A stretch of DNA of 64,000 nucleotides from the NCBI GenBank assembly GCA_009993635.1, contig JAACTC010000009.1, forward strand, positions 124,001 to 188,000, written 5' to 3'. Source of the stretch: Erythrobacter sp. Its GTDB lineage: Bacteria; Pseudomonadota; Alphaproteobacteria; Sphingomonadales; Sphingomonadaceae. Numbering within the stretch: the first letter of the stretch is position 1; every line of letters starts with the position of its first letter. Position numbers and translations under genes: made by a program. Below the pieces are notes generated by a model. The model made no database searches and had not been told where the DNA came from. It was given only the letters and a program-made list of their open reading frames with translations. Shown here in pieces: positions 57,822 to 64,000 of this stretch.

Positions 57822-59252
57822 TCAGTTCCGCTGGGCGTTCCAGACATCGATCTGCGATTGCAGGAACGACAGGGTCGATTGCGATGCCGAGACCCGCGAG
57901 TCCGACTTGGCGAAGCGCGCCACCATCGATGCGCGCAGGGCCTCCTGCTTCTCGGACAGTTCGGCGAGGTCTTCCTGCGTGGCCTTCGACAGGTCGGTGT
58001 ACCGCGTGACGGACCCTGCGAGCGATCCGGGATCGGTGCTGATCGCGTTGTTGCGCGCGATCTTGTCGAACGTGGCGAAGATTCCGTTGATGCCGGGGGT
58101 GAACATGGCGGCGACCGCTTCGGGATCGCTGGTCAACGCCTGTTCGAGCCGTGCGGAATCGAGCCGGAAGGTGCCGTCGCGCTGGATCGCAAGGCCGAGC
58201 TCGGCGAGCGTGCGCGGTGTTCCGTCCGGCGCGTTCGGCATGATGATCTTGCTGCCCAGCGCGGAGAATTCGCGCCGCAGTGCCCGCGCGCCGAAGTCGC
58301 GCGCCAGATCGCCGGTCAGCGGATCGGTTGCGCTGTTCAGCTCGGCAGCGATTTCGTTGAGCGCGCCCACTATATCGTTCATCGCGCTGGTCACAGCCGC
58401 CTTGGGATTGCCGAAACCGATTTGCGTCGGCGCGCCCGCATTGGTCGCGGTCAGTTCCAGCGACAGACCGGGTGCGGCACCATCGATCGTGTTGCTGGCG
58501 CTGGTGCGCGCGAGCCCGTCCAGCGTGTAGGCGGCATCGCCCGACGCGCCGATCAGCCGGGCGGGGTCGCCCCCCGGTGCCCACGCGAGATTGGCGAGGC
58601 CGGGGTCCGAAGCGTCCTCGGTCGCTTCGAGCACGAAGCCGTTCTGCAATCCCTGCTCGCCCTTCATCACGAGCTGTGCACCCGCGGTGGTCTGCGAAAC
58701 ATAGGCCGTGACGCCAGCGTTCTTCGCGTTGATGGCGCGTGCGACGTCGTCCAGCGTTGCGCCGGCGGCCACATCGACCACCACCGCCGCTTTCGAACCG
58801 TCGGCGGTGAAGGCGCCGGTGCTGGTCTCGCCGAAACGGATCGTCAGCTGGCCCGAGCCGACCGTGTCGGTGGATGCGGTATAGGCTGGCCCGGCCAGCG
58901 TCTGCGCCTTGGCGAGGCGGGTGACTTCGAGCGAATAGGTGCCCTTGCCCGATGTACCGATCGGGGCGGAAACCCTGGCGACGCTCGCATTGGCGATGGT
59001 CGGCTGGGCGGACAGATCGCCGTTGCGCACCCGGTCGCCCAGCGATCCGGCAAAGGTGGACAGCATGTTGCGCAAGGTCGAGGCGAGCGAGATCTGCCGT
59101 TCGAGCACCTCGGACCTGTTTTCGAGCCGCTGTTGTTTTGGCTCGAACTGCGCGCGCGCAAGGTCTTCGGCCAGGCCGACCATGTCGATACCGCTGCCGA
59201 CGCCCAGGCGGCTGGCAATCGAAGTGGGGGAGGTGCTGCTCGTTTCCATCAC
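57822..59252 (-). CDS. fliD: Flagellar hook-associated protein 2 (cap), FliD
   Basis: A 476-aa filament cap protein. The N-terminal helix region (IDMVGLAEDLARAQFEPKQQRLENR, broken at its domain edge) and the FliD_C helical end (ATQEDLAELSEKQEALRASMVARF and SFLQSQIDVWNAQRN) frame a Ser/Thr/Ala-rich middle. The start is ATG 59252 or 59249 (adjacent Met codons). It is followed by fliS and preceded by flhB on the same strand, with 44 bp between. Confidence 0.9.
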   Translation of the reverse strand: MMETSSTSPTSIASRLGVGSGIDMVGLAEDLARAQFEPKQQRLENRSEVLERQISLASTLRNMLSTFAGSLGDRVRNGDLSAQPTIANASVARVSAPIGTSGKGTYSLEVTRLAKAQTLAGPAYTASTDTVGSGQLTIRFGETSTGAFTADGSKAAVVVDVAAGATLDDVARAINAKNAGVTAYVSQTTAGAQLVMKGEQGLQNGFVLEATEDASDPGLANLAWAPGGDPARLIGASGDAAYTLDGLARTSASNTIDGAAPGLSLELTATNAGAPTQIGFGNPKAAVTSAMNDIVGALNEIAAELNSATDPLTGDLARDFGARALRREFSALGSKIIMPNAPDGTPRTLAELGLAIQRDGTFRLDSARLEQALTSDPEAVAAMFTPGINGIFATFDKIARNNAISTDPGSLAGSVTRYTDLSKATQEDLAELSEKQEALRASMVARFAKSDSRVSASQSTLSFLQSQIDVWNAQRN

Positions 59253-59296
59253 AGCCTAGAACGGCGGGCGCGGCGGGAAATTAACAGCCGAACCGC

Positions 59297-60424
59297 TTAT
59301 TTCGACAGCCGTCCTTCGGCATCGAAGCGCACGGCCACCGGCACCTCGATGGCAGGCAGCGGCGGCAGCTCGCCGCGCTTGAGCGACAGGACATAGGCCA
59401 GCACGGCGGCGATCGCGCCATACAGGTCTTCGCAGATGACCTGCCGTTCGCGGCTGGTGAAATAGACCGAGCGGGCCAGCTGCGGATATTCGAGCGTGGG
59501 CAGGCCGTATTCGCGCGCCAACTCCTTCATCGCCAGCGCCTTGTCTCCGCGCCCCTTGGCCAGCACGATCGGTGCGGCGGCCTTTTCGGGATCGTAGGTC
59601 AGCGCGACCGCAAAGTGCGTCGGGTTGGTGATGACGAACTGCGCCTCGCGCATGGCACCCGCGACGGAACCGGCGGCGATATCGCGCTGGCGCTGGCGGC
59701 GCGCGCCCTTGGCCTCGGGCGAGCCTTCGGCCTCCTTGTTCTCGTCCTTCATTTCCTGGTGGCTCATCTTGAGCTTCTTGTTCCGGCGGACCCACTGGAT
59801 CGGCAGGTCGACCGCCGCGATCACCAGCAGGCCGCCGCAAAGCGCGACGAACAGCGAGATGATCGAAGACCACGCAACGGTCAGCTGCGCGGCCAGATTG
59901 CCGCGGCCAAGGCCCAGCAGGCTTTCGTAGGATGCGTACCACCACAGCCCGGCGATGCCGCCCAGCAGGATGACCTTGAGGATGCCCTTGCCCATCTCGA
60001 TCAGCCCATTGGGGCCGAACATCCGCTTCAGCCCCGACATCGGGTTGATGCGGGTGTGCTTGAATTCCAGGTTCTTGGCCACGAACCGCCCGCGTCCGAA
60101 CGCCAGCTGGCTGGCCAGCGTCACCGCGATCACCGGCAGCGCGAGCGCAAGGATCGGCGGCAGCGTGGCGGCCAGCCCCTGCATCATCAGCCGGCCGGGC
60201 CGGAAATCGACCAGTTCGCCCTGATCGAACTGAAAGCTTTCGCGCAGCAGGCTGGAAATATCGCCCAGCAGCCAAGGCCCGCCAAACGCCAGCCATGCCG
60301 CGCCCACCAGCATCACCACCGCCGTGCCCAGGTCCTTGGACCGCAGGACGTCGCCCTTGTTGGCGGCATCGCGCAGACGCTTCTCTGTTGGCGCATAGGT
60401 CTTTTCGCCGGGGGTCTCACTCAT
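59297..60424 (-). CDS. flhB: Flagellar export switch protein FlhB
   Basis: Controls substrate switching in the flagellar type III export apparatus. The 375-aa chain begins with the basic EKTYAPTEKRLRDAANKGDVLRSKDL segment (broken here). It has four membrane helices and then a cytoplasmic domain with the autocleavage motif NPTH in VITNPTHFAVAL. The tail ends with LKRGELPPLP and a short extension. Its ATG overlaps the fliR stop (60421-60424), so expression is coupled. Confidence 0.95.
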   Translation of the reverse strand: MSETPGEKTYAPTEKRLRDAANKGDVLRSKDLGTAVVMLVGAAWLAFGGPWLLGDISSLLRESFQFDQGELVDFRPGRLMMQGLAATLPPILALALPVIAVTLASQLAFGRGRFVAKNLEFKHTRINPMSGLKRMFGPNGLIEMGKGILKVILLGGIAGLWWYASYESLLGLGRGNLAAQLTVAWSSIISLFVALCGGLLVIAAVDLPIQWVRRNKKLKMSHQEMKDENKEAEGSPEAKGARRQRQRDIAAGSVAGAMREAQFVITNPTHFAVALTYDPEKAAAPIVLAKGRGDKALAMKELAREYGLPTLEYPQLARSVYFTSRERQVICEDLYGAIAAVLAYVLSLKRGELPPLPAIEVPVAVRFDAEGRLSK

Positions 60425-61206
60425 TGCGACATCACGCTTTCGACCTGGTTCAGCGCCACATCGACCAGATCGTTGAACTGGTCGTAGATCAGCGGCGCGG
60501 TGATGATCAGCGCGGCAATGCCCGCCAGCACGCCTGCCGGAAGGCCGAGCGCGAACAGGTTGAGCGACGGCGCCGAACGGCTGAGGATGCCGGTCACGAT
60601 CTGCACCAGCAGCAGGATCAGCGTGACGGGCAGGGCAATGCGCAGCGCGGTCTCGAACAGCGCGCTGCCGAACCCGGCTATCGCCTCGAACCGCTCAGGC
60701 CCGATCCATGTCTGGCCCGGCGGAAAGGCGCGGTAGCTTTCGCTCACCAGTGCCAGCCAGTGCAGATGCGCGTTGGTGGCGAGGAAGATCAGCGTCAGCA
60801 CGATGATGAAATACTGGCCGAAGGCGGTGGTGTTGCCGCCGCCATTGGGATCGCTGGTCATCGCCATGCTCATCCCCATGCTGCCGCCGATGACCTCTGC
60901 GGCCACGGTGGGTGCGGCGAAGGCAAGCTGCAGCACGAAGCCGAGCATCAGGCCGATCAGCGCCTCGCCGGCGAGCGCGAGCATCCCGTCAAGCGTCAGC
61001 AGCGCGGGGGGCGTGGCAATGTCGGGCAGCCAGATCGAGATGAAGATCGCCATCGCGCCGGTAAAGGAAACGCGCACGATCACGGGAACGTTGGAGGCGC
61101 CGAAGAACGGTGCGGCAAGCAGCGCGGCACCCACGCGGGTCATCAGGAAGACGACCCGCCACAGGTCGGCTTCCAGCCCTCCCAGACCCGTGTCGAGCGC
61201 GATCAT
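60421..61206 (-). CDS. fliR: Flagellar biosynthetic protein FliR
   Basis: A 261-aa inner-membrane component of the export gate, with about six hydrophobic segments. Recognisable family blocks are LWRVVFLMTRVGAALLAAPFFGA near the N-terminus (natural break) and LGFVLQLAFAAPTVAAEVIG. It overlaps flhB by 4 nt and starts 7 bp after the fliQ stop, in the usual fliPQR-flhB order. Confidence 0.94.
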   Translation of the reverse strand: MIALDTGLGGLEADLWRVVFLMTRVGAALLAAPFFGASNVPVIVRVSFTGAMAIFISIWLPDIATPPALLTLDGMLALAGEALIGLMLGFVLQLAFAAPTVAAEVIGGSMGMSMAMTSDPNGGGNTTAFGQYFIIVLTLIFLATNAHLHWLALVSESYRAFPPGQTWIGPERFEAIAGFGSALFETALRIALPVTLILLLVQIVTGILSRSAPSLNLFALGLPAGVLAGIAALIITAPLIYDQFNDLVDVALNQVESVMSQ

Positions 61207-61213
61207 GGCCCGC

Positions 61214-61486
61214 TCAGTGCCCGATCTGCGAAATCTCGACGAAGATGTCCTGCGTGAAGTCGGTCACCAGCGCCATCATCGAGGCACCCAGCACCACCAG
61301 CACGAAGGCGACCGCGCCCAGTTTGGGGACGAAGGTGAGCGTCTGTTCGTTCACCGAGGTCGCGGCCTGGATCAGGCCGATCACGAGGCCCAGCGCCAGC
61401 GCGGATAGCAGGATCGGCGCGGCCACCAGCGCGGTGGTCCACAGCATGCGGTCCACCATCGAAAGCAGGAGAGACATTTCATCCAT
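61214..61486 (-). CDS. fliQ: Flagellar biosynthetic protein FliQ
   Basis: A 90-aa export-gate protein with two long hydrophobic helices (about 17-40 and 56-78) and the family middle IQAATSVNEQTLTFVPKLGA. It lies 8 bp after the fliP stop and 7 bp before fliR. Confidence 0.94.
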   Translation of the reverse strand: MDEMSLLLSMVDRMLWTTALVAAPILLSALALGLVIGLIQAATSVNEQTLTFVPKLGAVAFVLVVLGASMMALVTDFTQDIFVEISQIGH

Positions 61487-61494
61487 CGGTCAGA

Positions 61495-62283
61495 TCACAT
61501 GAAGCTTGAGGCAAGGGAGCCCATCAGCAGCGCCCACCCGTCGACCAGGACGAACAGCAACAGCTTGAAGGGAAGCGAGACGAGCATCGGGCTCATCATC
61601 ATCATGCCGAGGCTCATCAGGACTGACGAGACGACGAGATCGATGACGAGGAAGGGCAGGAACAGCATGAAGCCGATCTGGAATGCGGTCTTGAGCTCGC
61701 TGGTGACGAAGGCGGGCAGCAGGATCGAGAAAGGAACGTCCTGCGGGCTGGCGAACTTGGGCGCATCGGCAATGTCGGCGAACATCTGAAGATCGTTTTC
61801 GCGCGTCTGCTTGATCATGAATTTGTGAAACTCGCCGCCTGCCCGCTCGATCGCGACCTCGGCGTTGATCTGGCCGCCCGAATAGGGTTCGATCGCGGCG
61901 CTGTTCACGCGTTCGAGCGTGGGCGCCATGATGAACAGCGAAAGGAACAGCGAAATCCCGATCAGCACCTGGTTGGGCGGCGACTGCTGCAGGCCCAGCG
62001 CCTGGCGCAGGATGGCCAGTACCACGATGATCCGGGTGAAGCTGGTCATCATGAGCAGCAAGGCCGGCAGGATCGTCAGCAGCCCCATGATGAGGAGGAG
62101 CTGGAGCGACAGGCTCAGCGGTTCGCCGCCGGCGCCGCCCAGTTCGCCAAAGGCGCGGTCCAGCGCGCCGGCAGCGGCGCTGTCGGTCGGCATCGCGCCC
62201 GCAGCGGACGTCGCGGCGGCGGCTGCGGTGGTGTAGGCGAAAGCGCCAAGCACGGCGCAAAGCCTGGCGATACGGGCGATCAT
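61495..62283 (-). CDS. fliP: Flagellar biosynthetic protein FliP
   Basis: A 262-aa core gate protein with a cleavable signal-like segment (to about 26), then hydrophobic helices with LLLMTSFTRIIVVLAILRQALG and the family FMAPTLERVN-like FIMAPTLERVN. The last helices include VDGWALLMGSLASSFM. Its ATG overlaps the fliO stop (62280-62283). The length and order match flagellar, not virulence, type III systems. Confidence 0.95.
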   Translation of the reverse strand: MIARIARLCAVLGAFAYTTAAAAATSAAGAMPTDSAAAGALDRAFGELGGAGGEPLSLSLQLLLIMGLLTILPALLLMMTSFTRIIVVLAILRQALGLQQSPPNQVLIGISLFLSLFIMAPTLERVNSAAIEPYSGGQINAEVAIERAGGEFHKFMIKQTRENDLQMFADIADAPKFASPQDVPFSILLPAFVTSELKTAFQIGFMLFLPFLVIDLVVSSVLMSLGMMMMSPMLVSLPFKLLLFVLVDGWALLMGSLASSFM

Positions 62284-62606
62284 GCGGCGATATCCGTCAT
62301 ATCGGTATCGGACCCGGCAAGCATCGGTGCGTCGGACGCGGGCCGCGCACGGGCGGGCGCTTCGGCGAGGCGGGTCAGCCCGGCCTTGGAGGTCGAGACG
62401 AGGATTTCCTTGCCGTGGAACTCGATCACCGCGAGCCGCAGCGTGGGCGACAGCATGGTGGTCTCGACGATGCGCACGGCCTTGTCGCCGCCGCCGTTCG
62501 GTCCGCCCAGCTGGCCCTGCATCCGCTTGGCCAGCTTCAGGCTACCCCAGATCATGCCACCGATCAGCGGCAGCAGTATCAGCAGTTTGAGGATGTAGAG
62601 CAGCAT
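62280..62606 (-). CDS. fliO: Flagellar biosynthetic protein FliO
   Basis: A 108-aa protein with one N-terminal membrane helix (LLYILKLLILLPLIGGMIWG) and a cytoplasmic FliO domain (DKAVRIVETTMLSPTLRLAVIEF, then LVSTSKAGLTRL). The start codon ATG (62606) shares one base with the fliN stop (TGATG). It helps FliP assemble and is poorly conserved, so the name rests on position and size as well as sequence. Confidence 0.85.
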   Translation of the reverse strand: MLLYILKLLILLPLIGGMIWGSLKLAKRMQGQLGGPNGGGDKAVRIVETTMLSPTLRLAVIEFHGKEILVSTSKAGLTRLAEAPARARPASDAPMLAGSDTDMTDIAA

Positions 62607-62962
62607 CAGATCTGCTCCACCGTGGGCGGCGGAGCGCGCCGGTCTTCCACCGGGGGCTGGCCGCTGCCCTGCGGCATGGCCTGCGGCGCGGCCATCGGCG
62701 CGCTGGCAGGTGCCCCTGCGCCAACCAGTTCGAGGATGCGGATCGCGAAACGATTGCCCTGCGCCACCACTTCGCCGCGTGCGATCAGGCGGCCATTGAC
62801 CATGATGTCGAGCGGTTCGTCGGTCAGCCGGTCGAGTTCGACCACGCTGTTTTCGCCGAGCGAGAGGATATCGCGCAGGGGCAGGTTCTTGCGCCCCAGC
62901 TCCACCGTCAGGCGGACGTCGATTTCCTGGATGAGGCCGTAGCCATCGAATGGCATGGTCAT
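62606..62962 (-). CDS. fliN: Flagellar motor switch protein FliN
   Basis: A 118-aa C-ring protein with the SpoA domain: VRLTVELGRKNLPLRDILSLGENSVVELD (broken at its strand boundary), then DEPLDIMVNGRLIARGEVV and FAIRILEL. A Pro/Ala-rich tail of about 35 residues follows. It ends by overlapping fliO and starts 3 bp after fliM. Confidence 0.93.
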   Translation of the reverse strand: MTMPFDGYGLIQEIDVRLTVELGRKNLPLRDILSLGENSVVELDRLTDEPLDIMVNGRLIARGEVVAQGNRFAIRILELVGAGAPASAPMAAPQAMPQGSGQPPVEDRRAPPPTVEQI

Positions 62963-62965
62963 GTC

Positions 62966-63865
62966 TTACCTGTCCTTCGAAAACGAGGTGTGATGGATTT
63001 CCAGCGCGACGCGATCGTCGAGCGCGCCCACGGCGCCGTAGGCGATGATGATCTGGGCGATCGAAAGGGGCACGCTGCGGTGGATCGGCACGGGCAGCAG
63101 GGTGCCGACCTGCAGCGAAACGATGCGGTGCAGCGGGATCGTCATGTCGACCAGCGTCGCGGTGGTCCGCAGCTCTACCTGCGCCAGCGCGCTGTCTTCG
63201 ATGCCGATTTCGCCAAGGGTGCGGCGGACCTGCTGGCCCGTGGGCGTTTCGCCCGCGAACTGCACGAAGGTGGTTTCGCAGGTGGCGAAGGTGATCGTCA
63301 GGGCCGGAATACCGGGCCGGGTGACGGCGATCGTGGCGAGATGCACATTGGCGCGCGCGCTCGCAGGCACGATTTCGCCGAGGTCGCTGCCACGCTCCGC
63401 CGCGCCAAGGTCGCCCCGGCCGCACGCTTCGCCACATGCAGCCATCAGCTCCGCTTCGATCTGGCGCGCGAAGCGGTTTGCCGAGGCGGGCAGCACGGCG
63501 GCATCCGCCGGGCCTTCGCCGTCGCCACCCAGCATCCGTTCGAACTCGCCGATCAGCGCGCTCACCTTCGTGCTGGCCATCAGGCCAAGGCCCTTGCCCG
63601 GCAGGGCGAAGCGGGCGTGATGCATTTTTGCACCCAGCGTTTCGGCCAGCTCGCCCGCCGTGCATTTCGTGCATTCGACCAACTCGACTTCTAGCTTGCG
63701 GGCATCGAACAGCGTGGCGAGGCGCGGCTGCAATGCGCGCGCCAGCCGCGTGGCGAAGCGCGCGAAGTCACCCGCGACATCCGCAGTCTCAAGCGAGTTC
63801 GCCAGCAACTGCTCGCAGTGCTGCGCGGCTCGGCCGGTGCCGACGGGGGCGCTGCCTTCGATCAT
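62966..63865 (-). CDS. fliM: Flagellar motor switch protein FliM, without the CheY-binding N-terminus
   Basis: A 299-aa switch protein. The middle (about 40-215) has the FliM fold, including helices around CTKCTAGELAETL, and the C-terminal SpoA domain runs to DRVALEIHHTSFSKDR. Canonical FliM begins with LSQxEIDALL, the peptide that binds phospho-CheY. This protein begins MIEGSAPVGTGRAAQHCEQLL and has no such motif. Its ATG overlaps the fliL stop. Length is about 30-40 residues short of E. coli FliM (334). Confidence 0.9.
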   Translation of the reverse strand: MIEGSAPVGTGRAAQHCEQLLANSLETADVAGDFARFATRLARALQPRLATLFDARKLEVELVECTKCTAGELAETLGAKMHHARFALPGKGLGLMASTKVSALIGEFERMLGGDGEGPADAAVLPASANRFARQIEAELMAACGEACGRGDLGAAERGSDLGEIVPASARANVHLATIAVTRPGIPALTITFATCETTFVQFAGETPTGQQVRRTLGEIGIEDSALAQVELRTTATLVDMTIPLHRIVSLQVGTLLPVPIHRSVPLSIAQIIIAYGAVGALDDRVALEIHHTSFSKDR

Positions 63866-64000
63866 TGGATGATGAGCGACCGGAAATAGACGTTGTCGAT
63901 TCCGCCGAAGCCCTCGTGCGAGATCAGCTCTTCGTTGATCGCCTTGGTCAGCCGCTTTTGCAGCTTCAGCTTGCCCTCGGCGGTGGCGACGTCGCCGATG
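63862..64000 (-). CDS. fliL: Flagellar basal body-associated protein FliL, C-terminal part
   Basis: Only the last 45 codons are in the window. They end GFGGIDNVYFRSLIIQ, the terminal strand of FliL (usually VYFTSFVVQ). FliL sits in the inner membrane near the stator. The stop TGA overlaps the fliM ATG by 4 nt. The rest lies beyond 64000. Confidence 0.85.
   Translation of the reverse strand, partial: IGDVATAEGKLKLQKRLTKAINEELISHEGFGGIDNVYFRSLIIQ

Overview
The window looks like a chromosomal segment of a high-GC alphaproteobacterium of the Sphingomonadales, most likely the Erythrobacteraceae. The evidence is the codon use (strong G/C third positions), the mix of genes (leucine catabolism, HWE-type histidine kinase, a ZnuD-like TonB receptor, DUF2171 and zf-CHCC proteins) and protein sequences that read like that group. 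This placement is an inference by eye; no database search was possible. About 64 protein-coding genes and one tRNA-Gly(GCC) are supported. There are no rRNA genes, CRISPR arrays, insertion sequences or recognisable prophage.

Layout. 1-3.8 kb: a compatible-solute ABC transporter (permease fused to binding protein, plus ATPase) and a GAF-PAS-HWE sensor kinase, all on the minus strand. 4-7.6 kb: leucine degradation (isovaleryl-CoA dehydrogenase, methylcrotonyl-CoA carboxylase beta) with a PhnA-like protein and a lipoprotein between them. 7.7-14.1 kb: minus-strand genes ending in a 5'-nucleotidase lipoprotein and gyrB. 14.3-28.4 kb: sdaA, a small response regulator, guaA, old yellow enzyme, an MDR oxidoreductase, an EndoIII-like glycosylase, a zinc-finger protein, an orphan ABC ATPase, a TPR-GGDEF protein, nadB and a repeat-rich small lipoprotein. 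28.9-34.3 kb: class I ribonucleotide reductase, nrdA and nrdB, separated by three small genes.

34.3-37.3 kb: the clearest accessory segment. An AT-rich two-gene cassette (DUF262 protein plus HEPN protein) starts 4 nt after nrdB and runs up to a pair of thermonuclease-like paralogues. 37.4-48.8 kb: argB, yggT-folD-lipoprotein-marC, a Lon-substrate-domain protein, a thioredoxin/TPR protein, tRNA-Gly and a zinc-type TonB receptor. 48.8-51.4 kb: structured repeats, a lower-GC OLD-like AAA-DUF4435 protein and dcd. 51.5-57.3 kb: putA, two Crp/Fnr paralogues and a LuxR-type regulator. 57.4-64 kb: a minus-strand flagellar cluster reading fliL(partial)-M-N-O-P-Q-R-flhB-fliD-fliS.

The best candidates for a poorly described system are the DUF262-HEPN cassette at 34326-36019 and the AAA-DUF4435 protein at 49081-50706. 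Both look laterally acquired and each sits beside a deoxynucleotide-metabolism gene (nrdB, dcd). A ~80-bp composite repeat (hairpin, T-tract, conserved 25-bp tail) occurs twice and lies next to the second one.
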